Assembly: GCA_022264855.1 (NCBI GenBank)
Contig: JABYQU010000010.1
Coordinates: 434,001-498,000, forward strand
Direction: 5' to 3'
DNA from: Lenzites betulinus
Lineage: Eukaryota > Basidiomycota > Agaricomycetes > Polyporales > Polyporaceae
Length of the DNA stretch: 64,000 nucleotides
Made by a program: the position numbers and the translations under genes. Shown here one piece after another: positions 1 to 11,856 of the stretch. Below the pieces are notes generated by a model. The model was not told the DNA's origin, did no database searches, and saw only the letters and a list, made by a program, of their open reading frames with translations. Every line of letters begins with the position of its first letter. Position 1 is the first letter of the stretch.

Positions 1-345
1 AGCAAGCGAGTAGTAGTACTTCGATGGAGAGGATAGAGGCAATTGCAAGTAAGTTCAAGTTACGCCGGTTACCCTCATGCACATGACGCCACCGAGCTCC
101 GTAAGAGATAAGATTAGATCAGCCTGGACTTGTAGAAATGAGTCCGTTGCAAGTCCGTTGTCATCGACTCAATCTTGGACTCGCAGTCGACTGAAATCCT
201 CTGCATCACTTACCCTGAACCAGCTGCAGCACCAGAGGTGCTCCAGAGTGCTTGGAAGACACTTCTCTGCCCAAGGACAGGTGATTCAGTGATTGATCTC
301 GAATCGCCATCACACCGTTACTGGCACTGGCAGTAGCACCTTGTC
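1..345. promoter_or_regulatory. 5' flank of the DAHP synthase gene
   Basis: No credible coding segment lies here. The stretch ends at the start codon of the DAHP synthase gene at 346 and should hold its promoter and leader. A TGATTCA at 282-288 is one base from the TGACTCA site used by Gcn4/Cpc1-type regulators of amino-acid synthesis. That link is suggestive only. Confidence 0.4.
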
Positions 346-2660
346 ATGGCCGACTCCAATCCGTGGACTCCTACTTCGTGGAGGAACAAACATGCTGCAC
401 AGGTCAGCTACCTCGCTCGGATAGCAACCCATGGTGTTTGCTGATGGATGATGCTGCTCAGGATGTTGTCTACCCTGACCGGGAAAAGCTAGACAAGTAT
501 GTTCATTTTAGCGCCGCTCTAACCGCCACTAGGATACTTCCCCAACCTTACGTTATGTCAGAGTTCTCGGGAAAATCAGAACGTTGCCTCCACTGGTGTC
601 CGCGTCGGAGGTACTGCGTCTATTGTGAAATTGGGTATACGCTAGACTCAGTGTGTTTGGACAGATCGAGAGGCTTCGCCATCAGCTCAGTCAGGTCCAG
701 CAAAACCATGCCTTCCTACTTCATGCCGGCGATTGTGCAGAAAGCTTTGACGCCTGCACTCAGGTCTGCTCTAGCGTTCTCAGGGCCGCATATGTTTTCT
801 AATATAATGTTGCAGGAGAATATCTCCGCGAAAATTGGCCTCATCTTGTCCTTCTCGCTGATTGTCGTTTGGGGCGCACGCATGCCGGTGGTAAGTAGAC
901 TTCTATGAGGAGCACAAACAACGTCGTTCCGCAAAGTAATGGTTCGACGCCATAGGTGCGTATAGGGCGCATCGCTGGACAATATGCGAAGCCCAGAAGT
1001 AGTCCGACCGAGAAGATCGGCGACCGTGAAGTCACAAGTTTCCGGTGAGTCCCCATCGCCATCCAGATTTAGACATGTTTATATACAGCAACTCATACGA
1101 TATACAGAGGTGATAACGTGAATGGGTAAACCATCTTGATATACCCACTAAGTGGGATGACGCCTGATACTTTCGCCTGTAGACTTGACCCCAATGACCG
1201 TACACCGGACCCGGATCGTATGCTTAGGCAAGGGGGACCCGTGAGCTGCCTTTCCCCGCAAAACTAACCCCCATGGTAGCGCATACTTCCACTCGACGGC
1301 AACGCTCAACCATCTTCGAAGTCTGCTGACTTCTGGGTTCGCATCCTTGCACCACCCACAAGACTGGTCTCTGACACACGTTCGTTCACCTGCCTTGCGG
1401 TACGTATAGACAGTTTCCTGCACCGCTAGGCTTTCTATCTCACACATATGGCACAGAGAAGAATTTGAACGCATCACAGAAGGGCTCTCGGATGCGCTAG
1501 AGTTCACAAGAACCATCGGCCTCGGAAAAGAAAGCGTCAGCTACGAGCAGGGTGGTGGCCGGGGCACACTCGGCGAGGTGGACTTTTACACCAGGTCCGT
1601 ATATCACTGTCTATGCCCATGCGTATGTGATACTAAGTAAGAGTTTAGCCACGAGGGCCTAATGCTCGACTTCGAAGAAGCCATGACACGCGAGTCCGCC
1701 ATCCCGTCCTCGCTCGGTTCCTACGCTGCGAGTGCACCGCAGACCTCGCCCGCTAAGGTGCACTACAACACGTCCGCGCATTTCCTCTGGATCGGGGACA
1801 GGACAAGACAGCTTGATGGCGCTCACGTCGAGTACTTCCGTGGCATCCGCAACCCTATTGGTGTCAAAGTGGGCCCGAGCATGCAAGCTGATGAACTTAT
1901 ACGCTTGCTGGAAAGTAAGCACGTGGCTGTGTGCGCCCTTCGTGCGGGTACATACTGATGGTTTCTAGTTGTGAATCCCGATAGGGAGAACGGGAAGGTC
2001 ACACTGATCACCCGTTACGGCGCGGGGAAGGTGCGCTTCAAAACTTCCATGCATATGACATACCGGAAGCTCAGAGCCCTTGGTCGGTAGGTCGAGGAAC
2101 ATCTCGCCAGTCACATCCGCGCAGTACAACAATCGGGGCATCCCGTCGTCTGGATCTCCGACCCCATGCACGGAAAGTAAGCCCCACCGCTTCAAAGTGC
2201 TGCTCGCCTTCAAGCGCTCACACACATTCCAGTACCCTCACCTCCTCCTCCGGGCTCAAGACGCGCAACTTCGGCACCATCATCAGCGAGCTCACCGCGT
2301 GTCTGCGCATCCACGCCGAGTGTGGCTCGCACCTGAACGGCGTCAGCCTCGAGTTCACCGGGGAGCTCGCCGAAGACGGGTTCAGCGTGACGGAGTGCCT
2401 CGGCGGCAGCATGCGCCTCAGCGAGGACCAGCTCCCGCTGCGGTACCAGTCGTTCTGCGACCCGCGCCTGAACTTTGAGCAGTCCCTTGGTGAGCACACT
2501 GCGTGTTTGGGGTCGCTGAAGCACGCTTGGGGTGCTGATAATACTTGTTGCAGATGTCGCGTTTTTGATATCCGACCATTTCAAGAAGGCAAGGACAGGG
2601 GCGAAGAAGACTTACGGCGACGTGCTCTACTCCGAGCTCGGGGGCCGCAAGCTGGTGTGA
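346..2660 (+). CDS. class-II 3-deoxy-D-arabino-heptulosonate 7-phosphate (DAHP) synthase
   Basis: Catalyses the first step of the shikimate pathway, joining phosphoenolpyruvate and erythrose 4-phosphate, probably in the cytosol. I built a 15-exon model: 346-402, 462-496, 562-610, 665-763, 816-890, 956-1044, 1108-1125, 1183-1227, 1280-1399, 1457-1594, 1649-1914, 1969-2030, 2091-2176, 2233-2489, 2554-2660. It sums to 1503 nt, or 500 residues, close to the usual size of class-II enzymes. Family blocks appear in order: [103 protein letters not shown] and [11 protein letters not shown]. The chosen start gives the typical N-terminal [10 protein letters not shown]. The intron after exon 8 seems to be GC-AG (1228-1279) because no GT donor keeps the frame. 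The gene converges on MSM1 with 146 bp between stops. Confidence 0.93.
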
Positions 2661-2806
2661 GAAATGAAAAAGGCAGCAGTAAAAGGCAGTAGCTTGAAAC
2701 TGTACAAACCCCTTGTATAGCCCGCCTGTACGACGCTGATAACGCGCATTCGGCGAATTCGAGTGGTGTGAATTAGTCCCAAACTGTACTGTACGCATCC
2801 CGGCTT

Positions 2807-4819
2807 CTACAACTTCGACAGATCCACCTCGAATAGCCTTACCCCCGGCCGAGGTTGTCCGACTCCAGGTTTTCCGAATGCGGCGTCAGAGAGCGTGCGT
2901 TGAGCCTCGGGTACCGCGAGAGAGTCTAGGAGAAGCGTGGCTTTGCCGGGCATAAACGGCTGGAGGAGGATCCCACACACACGAAGGGTCTCGAAAACGA
3001 GCGCCTGGACGTCAGCTGCGACAGACGGCGATGTGGTGGGGGACCAAGGCGTGGCCTGGGTCATCAGGAGATTCGCCTGCAATGCGTACGTGCGTCAGAG
3101 GGTAAAAATTGATTTGATAGAGACATGCGTACTTCGGAGAGTGCCTGCACGATCGTTTCGACCGCGTCCGCCACCTCAAAGCGGTGCATCTGCCCTTCGA
3201 ACGTCGACGCGAGGGCCTTGAGCGAACTCAGGAGGGGAGCGTATGCGCTGGACTCGGAGATGAGGGAAGGGGCAGGGCGCGGGACGGGGGCGACGCGCTT
3301 CATGATCTTCGCGGAAGTCGCGCGCAGGTATAAGTTGCCGAGGAGGGAGATAATCTCCCTGCTATGCTTCTGCAGCTGCTCTTGGGACCAGTCTTTTCAA
3401 TATGAAGGCACGGATCAGCTCGACAGTTCTATATCGCATGTAGAGAACTGGACTGACCGACGTCGTCCTTGAAGCGGCCGCCGACGCGTGCAAGGTAGTA
3501 TCGCACGAGGTCTATGCCAAACTCGTCTATGGCCTTGATCGGGTCCGCGACGTTGCCCACGGACTTGGACATCTTCGCGCGGTCGACGGTCCAATGCGAA
3601 TGTGTGAGAAGCTGTTTTGTAAGGGGAAGGCCGAGTGCCTGGAGCATCGCAGGGAAGTATACCGCGTGGAAGCTTTGCATGGAACAATGGACAGTCAACA
3701 CAAATCCGTTTGAAGATGCGGAGCAAACTGAAACTTACCGAATGATGTCTTTTCCGATGACTTGCACGTCTGGGGGCCATCCCTCACTCGTTCCATCGCC
3801 GCCAGTGGTACTCCATGGATACCCGACAGACGAAAGGTAAGTCGCCAGCGCATCGATCCACACATATATCGTATGCTCAGGGTCGTTGGGCACAGGAATA
3901 CCCCAGGACAAGCGTGACCTCTTGCGGGAGATGGAAAGATCGTCCAACGGCTCCTGCAGTGAGTTCATGATGTCTGCGTAGAACTGGGGTGGCTGGATCG
4001 CCTCGGGGTGGGTAGAAAAGTGGCTAGCAAGGGAGGACTGGAAAGCGGAGAGACGGAACTTGTAGTTGTCCTCCTCCTGCCACTCAACACGCGAGCCTGA
4101 AGTGGTAGAGATGTAGTACTCGACCCCGTCTTTCTCTTGTCTCGCGACTTGCGTAGATGGGTAGAAGGTTTCGTCGGAGATGGAGTACCAGCCTTCGTGC
4201 CGGCCTTTGTAGATGAGGCCTCTCGCATCGAGTTCTTTCTATGGTCACAATGAACACGCTGCTCGACAATTTGGTTCGCAGAAATCGCTTACCCACAAGT
4301 GAGTGACTGCCTCACAGTGTTGCCGTTCAGTCGTTCGCGTAAAACGCGTGCAAGCAACGTTGGCCTTCTCGGTGAGGTTCTACCTTAGTTATGCTTATTT
4401 CAGCACGCGGCCTTACGGGTGTATTCACTGCATCACATACACGAAAGTGTACGCTGAGCTCATCACAGAACGCCAGCGGATCCATGCCTTTTGCCTTGGC
4501 AGCATTTTGGATTTTGAGCCCATGCTCATCCGTACCTGTAACGAACCGGACAGGTCGGGTCGGATTCAAGAGTTTAGCATGTCGCGCAAAGATATCGGCG
4601 ACAACTAGGGAGTGTAAATGGCCAATATGCGGGACTGTTGCATATGTGAATGTGAGTGCCTGGCTAGAAAGCGTACTGTGCATAAAGCTCACCAGAATTA
4701 GGATAAAATATAGGTGTGGTGATATAATAAGGCTTCACGCTATCTGAGTAGCCCCTACGCTGACATTTTGGAAAGCAAGCGCGTTTCGATACCGAACAAA
4801 CGGAGATAAGTGTCCTCAT
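2807..4819 (-). CDS. MSM1: mitochondrial methionyl-tRNA synthetase
   Basis: Charges mitochondrial tRNA-Met. Seven exons on the minus strand: 4693-4819, 4441-4634, 4293-4379, 3739-4238, 3458-3672, 3133-3392, 2807-3076. They sum to 1653 nt, or 550 residues, close to the 575 of yeast Msm1. The class-I signatures are present: KPYYITTPIFYPN followed by VPHIGHLHS (HIGH motif) near residue 45, the TGTDEHGLKIQ block, WIDALATYLS, and KMSKSVGNV (KMSKS loop). The N-terminus (MRTLISVCSVSKRACF) is basic and acid-poor, as expected for a mitochondrial presequence, and there is no C-terminal tRNA-binding domain as in cytosolic enzymes. The HIGH motif is split by the first intron. The gene is divergent from the auxilin gene across 349 bp. 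Confidence 0.93.
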
Positions 4820-5168
4820 GCTCCGCGAGATGGATGGAGCAAAGCAGCGAAACTCGAAGTGCCACGGAAGGGCACCTGAGCGCCCCGCGCCGCGGCTCAG
4901 CGGCCCGGTCTCTGTTCAGCCCCTAATCGGGACTTCGGGCGCTTCCGACGGGAATCAGCACGTACCTGAGTTACAGTACCTCTGTCAGTCTCTCCCGGTC
5001 TCCTCGCACAACCAGGCACATCCCTCGCGCTGGCTCTCGCCTTCGTTTCGCGACGACCATAACCATACTACACTGGCCAGACCTTTCTCCTACGTTGCGT
5101 GGTGCAAATATCCCTAGACCTCAACGCATACTCCTCGCGGATCGGTAGCAGGTCTACCCGCAGTCGCC
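4820..5168. promoter_or_regulatory. bidirectional promoter region between MSM1 and SWA2
   Basis: The 349 bp between two divergent start codons carries no gene. It is pyrimidine-rich close to the SWA2 start, typical of fungal core promoters. I see no clear TATA box. Shared regulation of the two genes is inference. Confidence 0.6.
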
Positions 5169-8089
5169 ATGTCCGACGCTTTTTCTGACATCTGGAGCTC
5201 AACCGGTGTATCCAAACCGGCGGAGCCACCTCGAAAGCTGGGATCTCTTGCATCTACACCTCCAGCGCCGGGGAGACCACAGAATGACGTCTTCTCTCTA
5301 CTCGCCGCCGCAGGTTCGTCCTCAACCGTCGGTTCGCGATCCATTACGCCCGCGCAGTCTCCTGCGATCGGTTCCAACGTCGCCGCAAGGCCGATTCAGA
5401 AGGCCGCTAGCACAGGCACTGCTCTGGGAGGTAACGACGCGTTCAGCGGACTTCTCTCGGGCTTCTCAGCTGCGCAGTCCTCGAACAACACCAATCTGAC
5501 CATCGCTCAGCGCGCTGCGCTCGTGGAGAGGGAACGTCGGGAACTGGCTCAGCAGCAGCAACAAACAGCTAGTGCTGCACCCGTTGCGTCCGCGTGGGCA
5601 GGGCTAGATGCACTAGGAGGCAGCTCCCATGCCTCTGCACCTAGTCATGATCCATTAGACGACCTTGGATTCGGCGCCTTCACGTCGCCCACTCCGCAGG
5701 CACCACCTATCAAAGTCACTCAGTCTGCGCCCCCTCCTGAGGACGATTGGGCCTTTGGCGAATTCGCCTCACCCCCCGCCGCGGCGCACTCGTCGAAACA
5801 GAAGACTGCCGCCGCTTCTCAGTTTGACGATCTTCTGGGCTTCGATGACTTCGCGGCGCCATCTGCACCTCGTCAATCCCATTCCCCCGCCCCTCCTGCG
5901 AGATCAGGCACGCCGGGTGACTTTGACTTTGGCAACCGGGAGGACGGCTTGCTGGCGAATCAGTCCGACGATGACGACGACATTCTCGGAGACTTGAGCA
6001 AGCCAGTGGAGAAGTTAGCGGCTGTAAGTGCATACGCTCTGGTACGGCACGAGGCTTTGGTTTGACAGCATCGCAGAGGCACTCCGCGCGCAACACGCCC
6101 TCTCCTCAACCCGCTCAACCCGCACCACGCTCCCGTGCGGTGTCACCACCTCCACATATCATTGGACAGATAGTTGAGATGGGATTCTCTCCTCAGCAGG
6201 CACGCGTCGCGCTTGCTGCGACGGACACAGGACTGGATGTACAAGTCGCCCTGGACATGCTCCTCTCGAACGGTGCAGGGTCGTCCTCTCCAGCTCCCGA
6301 TGTGCCCCCACAGACGCGGCGAAGGGCGAACCAGGAGCCCGGGCATGAGCGCTACTATGGGTCGGATGAAGAGGACGCGATGCCTTCTCGTCCACCACGG
6401 CGCGCACCCGCCCGTTCACCGCCTCAGGCTCAGAGGTCCGCACGCGAGCGTTCAGCACGAGAAGCTGTGCTTTCGGCGGAAGCACAGAAGAATCTCCAGG
6501 AGCAGGCGGACAAGCTCATCGCCCAGGCGAGCGAAGTTGGGTTGAACCTCTTCAACCGTGCCAACGCGTTCTGGAAAGAAGGCAAAGAGCGCGTGCAGCG
6601 CGTGTACGAAGAACGCGCGGCCACTGCTGGCACCTCCGCTGGACCGTCGAGACAATCGACAGGAGAGTCTGTGCGCAAGAACGGGAAGCCCAAGTGGATG
6701 CAAGACGCACACGAAGATGAGCATGTAGAAGCTGCTGGCAGCGGGAGCTTCAAAGACGACGATGACGTCCCTTCACCGCCGCGGCGCGCAAACCCCAGGC
6801 GTCAGCAGCCTCCGCCCGCTCAGGAACAGCCTCCATCGGAGAGCCCCGCTTCTCGCCTCAAAGTCGGCAACCTGTTCTCAGACGATCCTCCCGCGGTATA
6901 TGTGTCGCCATTCCGGCGCAAGGGCCCTTCGCGTGCGCCACCAACTGACAACACCGCCCCCGTAAACAATGCTCCATCTACCCGGAAGCCCTCTTCCACC
7001 CCCTCCCCTGTGCGAGCCCCATCCCCGATCGCCCTTGTACAGCGTCGCACCGTCGCCGCTACCTCAGCTGCGATTGCGGAGTCCGCGAAGCACAAAGCGG
7101 CAGGCACAGAGAAATTCAAGCTCGGGCAATACGCAGAGGCGGAGAGTCTGTATTCCGCTGCTATTAGCGCGCTCCCCCCGTCGCACCTCCTCACTGTCCC
7201 GCTCCTCAACAACCGCGCACTCACGCGGCTCAAGACCGGCGACCACGCCGGCGCCGTCGAGGACTGCACGGCCGTGATCAGCCTTATCGGCGCAGGATAC
7301 CACCCCGCGCGCGAGGCGAAGGTCTCCAGGGAGGAAGACGGCGCGAGCGTCGACCTCGCGGACGGACTCGTCAAGGCGTGGCGGCGGCGCGCCGAGGCGC
7401 ACGAGGGCCGCGAGAAGTGGGACGCGGCGAAGCAGGACTGGGAGGCGATCGCCGGCGCCGACTTCGCAGGCAAGCTGCGCGCGGAGGCGGTCCGCCGCGT
7501 CGGGCGCTGCCGCCGCATGCTCACCAGCGAGGGCGGCGCGGCTCCTACGCCCGCAGCGCCGAGGTCCGCAGCGAAGCCTGTAGCGCCAAGACCGAAGCCG
7601 AAGCCCGCACCGAAGTCTGTGACACGCGCGCCGACGCCCCCGTCGGAGGCGCTGAACCGCGTGCGGGCGGCGGAGGCGGCGGCGGAGGCGGAAGACCAAG
7701 AACGGCACGAGCTGAAGGATTCGGTGGATGCGCGGCTCGGGGTGTGGAAGGCGGGCAAGGAGACGAACCTGCGCGCGCTCATCGCGAGCCTCGACACGGT
7801 GCTGTGGCCGGAGCTCGGGTGGCAGAAGGTCGGGATCCACGAGCTCGTGTCGCCGTCGCAGGTGAAGATCAGGTACACGAAGGCGATCGCGAAGTTGCAT
7901 CCGGATAAGGTGTGTTCTCTCTTCGGTCGTGGTCGGAGTTGGCCATGCGCTCCGGACGAGAGACAAGAGGGCTAACTGAGATTGCGTTTGATATAGCTGA
8001 ACGTGCGCAATACGACGGTCGAACAGCGCATGATTGCGAACGGCGTCTTCGGTGCGCTCAACGAAGCATGGAATGCGTTCAAGCCATAA
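5169..8089 (+). CDS. SWA2: auxilin-like clathrin uncoating factor (UBA-TPR-J protein, Swa2 type)
   Basis: J-domain cofactor that recruits Hsp70 to strip clathrin from coated vesicles in the cytosol. Three exons (5169-6023, 6077-7909, 7997-8089) give 926 residues. The N-terminal 285 residues are disordered and carry acidic aromatic motifs such as DDLGFGAF, DDWAFGEF and FDDLLGFDDF, as found in clathrin and adaptor-binding tails. A UBA domain (IVEMGFSPQQARVAL) lies near residues 311-350. TPR-like helices (EKFKLGQYAEAESLYSAAI and following) lie near 617-740. A C-terminal J domain with the LHPDK signature is at 850-926. This order matches yeast Swa2/Aux1. The last intron falls directly after the HPDK codons. 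Domain order plus HPD makes the call firm; partners are inferred from the family. Confidence 0.93.
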
Positions 8090-9707
8090 CGTATACTTGA
8101 CAACAACATGCATAGACCCACATCATGAACTCCGCAGGCGGCGGAGGAGGCAAGGGACGCGACGGGCGACGGAACGGACGGTTGCATGGCAGAACACAGT
8201 ATGTGCACACATAGACGGCGCTGGTCGAACGATCACGACCAGCTGCGATGCTGAAAATGTATCCTGAGCTGTAGAACCATATCGTGTGGACACTTCAAAT
8301 ATATATATACCCGGTTCCTTCTGCTGCGCACCGGCGTGTAAACGTACGTACAGCGATCGCGAGATAATCGGGCCTCGGGTCGCAACAGCACAGCAGAAGG
8401 CAGAGAACCCGGAAACGTGGCCTCTGGGCGGAACTGTCGCTGGCCAAGATGTCCCACCGTCGGGTTTCGGAATTGGGCGCAAACAGCGGAACCACTTTCC
8501 GGTGCACAGCATTGGTGCTGCGACGGTCCGCGGAAGGGTGTCATCGGCCCTATGCAGCCTAGCTGTTGCGATCCCGAGGGCGATAGGATTTATTCGGCGT
8601 ATGGTTGGCGTATGTGTGTGGTAACGCATGGGAACCGTCTGCATTTGGTGAGGTTGAACGCGGAACGTGCATGGGTGGTGTGTCCTGATACGTGATTGTG
8701 ACGAAAACTGGAATTCCCCACAAGGGAAAGGGTGTCAGAAACCGAGTCATGATGATACCTCGGGTCACCACGGGTCTGAGATACAGAGATACAGAAATGT
8801 GACATGAACACGCACGGGAAGGTGGCGAACGGGGTCAACGCAGTATTCCGAATAAGGCGGGGTCAATATTGTCAAACGGATGCATGTACCGATGTCTAAC
8901 AAGGTCGGCGCCGCGGAGGCAGATAATCCCCTCCGATGCCTACTGGCTCGAAACATTTCAGGAAGGGCGACTCACTTGGAATAGACTCGGAGGACCTTCT
9001 TCAAGACACCGTCCTGGCAGGGTTGTGCCGCGCCTGTGACTTGCATCTCTTCATAGCACATTTCTCGTCCGGCGACCATCCTGAGCATAGAAGTTCGTGA
9101 CACCCCTGCCTCTTGGTTATATAGACGACATTCTACCTGGGCCTGAAACTCATTCAACAAAAGCAGGGCACTGTGAGGAGCGCCCGGGCCAGCGGAACAA
9201 AGATACTTACCGTTTCGGGAGAGGATGGCGGGCGGCTCCGGGAGTGTCCGAGGCTTCCGAGAGCGCCTATTTTGTTTCCACCCGAACCCACCGCGCTCCT
9301 TGGGCCAGATCCTCCAGCTCGGAGTAGACTACGCGTAGGTAATTCAGCGAACAAGCTGGAGAGTTCCTTTGCATATCTGCTCACAACCATGGGGCCATGC
9401 AGCTTCGTAAAGCATCATGCGCGCCGACAAGCGGGACCCAGCTAGGGGCCGCGGAGGGCAAGGCGCGGAACCAGACGGGACCCAGGCAAGCCTTCGGAGG
9501 CCGTGCGGACCTCGACGTCCAGTCTCCGTCCAGCATTGGGCCTTTTCCGACCGTGACGCCCGAAAATCCGTGACGATCCGGCGGCTTTGCGGGTAGAATC
9601 TCTGCAGATCTCGCAGTCTCGCTCTTGGCCGACGCCAGACAGCCTGAACTCGCGAACCACCCGGAATGCACCAAACATCTTTTCTCCGTCCCACCCCGCC
9701 GCCCTGC
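8090..9707. other. intergenic region without a supported gene
   Basis: About 1.6 kb between SWA2 and the MFS transporter. Open frames of 60-170 codons occur on both strands, but none shows a family motif, a coherent exon series or host-like codon use. The last 100 bp grade into the transporter promoter. I see nothing else in it. Confidence 0.6.
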
Positions 9708-9714
9708 TATATAA
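9708..9714 (+). promoter_or_regulatory. TATA box of the MFS transporter gene
   Basis: TATATAA stands 86 bp before the start codon at 9800, in a C-rich setting. Spacing and motif fit a fungal TATA-type promoter, as common in inducible transporter genes. Confidence 0.6.
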
Positions 9715-9799
9715 CCCTCACCAATGCGGTCTGGACGGAATTCACACCCTCCAAAACCCCCGCCTCGCCCCCCCTTTCTTCTTTCCGCTTACGACCCCC

Positions 9800-11856
9800 A
9801 TGGCCTCTCCCTCGATGCCTCACAGCGAAACATCTACCATTGCCGTCCCCGACGAGGCCCACGCTGCTCCGCAGCACAAACACCACAAGCATGCGGAGGA
9901 GCCTCGCGACGGCCACATCACCTTCACCCAGGATACTCATGGCGCCCGCGACCTCACCCTCACCCGGACGCGGACACACGAGTCCCACAATGACAATCGT
10001 CCTGATCTGTCATTCCCTTTCAGCACCACGGATATGAACCGCGGTGGCTTCACCGATGAATACCGTGCAGTTTCAGACACAGGTTTCTTGCCCGCGGATC
10101 TGGCCCTTCGGCCTGTACCCTCCCATGTCTACCGTCTCCCTCAAGCGCTCGCGGACCCCGAGAAGGCGCGGCAGCTCAAGGAGATGAAGCTAGTGACATG
10201 GAAGGAGAACGACCCGGAAGATCCCCGTAATTGGTCGAACGCCTACCGGTGGTGTAAGTCCTTGCTTCAATTAACCGTCCTCGCTATCTAACTCCCATTG
10301 TAGACATCACTGCCGTTTGTGCGATCGCCGTCGTTCAGGTGGCGTTTGCCAGTGCGATCGTCACCGGTGACTTCAAGGATATCGAAGACGAATTCCACGT
10401 CGGCCGCGTCGTCACCGCTTTGAGCGTGTCGCTCATGGTCGTCGGGTTCGGTCTTGGGCCCCTTGCGTGGTCGCCTCTGGTAAGCTATTCAGTTCTGCAC
10501 GATATAATTATACATGCTCACGGTACAACAGAGCGAACTGTACGGCAGACGGCCAATTTGGATAGTCCCCAGCGTCATCTACGTCATCTTCAACATCCCT
10601 TGTGCCGTCGCCACAAACATCCAAACGCTCCTGATCTGCCGCTTCTTCTGCGGTATCTTCGCGTCCGCGCCTCTGACGCTCGCTGGTGGCACTATTTCCG
10701 ATGTATGGGACAACAACGAACGTGGTATGGCCATCGCCTTGTTTGCCGCCGCGCCGTACGGCGGCCCTGTCCTTGGCCCCATCGTCGGTGGCTTCGTCGG
10801 AGAGACTGTTGGCTGGCGGTGGATCATCTGGGTCAACATGATCTTCGCCGGTGTTGTTACAGCGTTCACGATGACCATCCCCGAGACCTTCGCGCCCACG
10901 ATTCTCCGAAAGCGTGCTCAGATGCTGCGTGAAGAAACCGGCGACACCACGATTACAACCGAGCAAGAGTTGTTCAAGGCATCGCTATCGCAGATCATCA
11001 CCGAGACTCTTCTCCGTCCCTTCCGTGCGTTCTCTCTCTATCCCTCTATGTGAATATTATGTCTAACTCTTCCTGCAGAGATGATCATCACGGAACCTAT
11101 CCTGCTCCTCATGAGCCTCTACATCGCCCTCATCTACGGCCTACTCTACGCGTTCTTCTTTTCGTACCCGGTCGTCTTTGGCGAGTACTACAAGTGGAAC
11201 GACGGCAAGGTCGGCCTCACGTTCTGCTCCGTCCTCATCGGTCTCGGTCTCGCGCTTTTCGTTACGCCCCGTATCGAGCGCGACTATCTCCGTCGTGCGG
11301 AAGCGAAGGGCGGCCGTGCAGACCCTGAGGATCGTCTCCCGGGCATGATGATCGGCTGTTGGTTCGTGCCCATCTCCATGTTCATCTTCGGCTGGACGAG
11401 CCCCCCGACGGTCATGCCTGGTGGCGGTAACTGGGTTGGCCCCGTCGCCGCCGGTATCCCCTTCGGCTTTGGCAGTGAGTACTCCTGCGTCTGTTATGCG
11501 TCGCGCAGTAGCTGATTTGTATGTGTTTACAGTGGTCATCATCTACTTCTCGGCGAACGCGTACCTGATCGACGCCTTCCCTGGTTACGTTGCGTCTGCG
11601 CTTGCGGCGAAGACGGTCATCCGTTCCGGCTCCGGTGCTGCAATGCCGTTGTTCATCACAGCCATGTACCACAATCTTGGTAACGGCTGGGCTGCATCGA
11701 CATGGGGCTTCATTTCTGCTGCTATGGTATGTTGCTTTCAACCGTGTTCACCACAAACATATCTGACAAGACTGTCTCCTGCAGATTCCCATTCCCTTCC
11801 TATTCTACCGTTACGGTCGCGCGATCCGTTCGCGCTCAAAGCGTGCTGTCGCATAA
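9800..11856 (+). CDS. MFS drug:proton antiporter, DHA1 family (Tpo1/Flr1-like)
   Basis: Plasma-membrane exporter of the 12-helix DHA1 family, whose members move polyamines, azoles and other xenobiotics. Six exons (9800-10253, 10304-10479, 10532-11024, 11079-11474, 11533-11726, 11785-11856) sum to 1785 nt, 594 residues. A long His/Thr-rich cytoplasmic N-terminus ends in the family motif DPEDPRNWSNAYRW just before TM1. The TM2-3 loop has SELYGRRPIW (motif A), TM4 has CRFFCGIFASAPL, and TM5 has GPVLGPIVGGFVGE (antiporter motif C). The central loop and two more blocks of helices follow, ending in a basic tail. The substrate cannot be told from sequence. It is not part of a visible biosynthetic cluster. 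Confidence 0.92.

Noticed and set aside
6820..7878. Long minus-strand frame of 352 codons
   Set aside because: It is the antisense of the auxilin TPR/J region; GC-rich codons on the plus strand suppress stops on the other strand.
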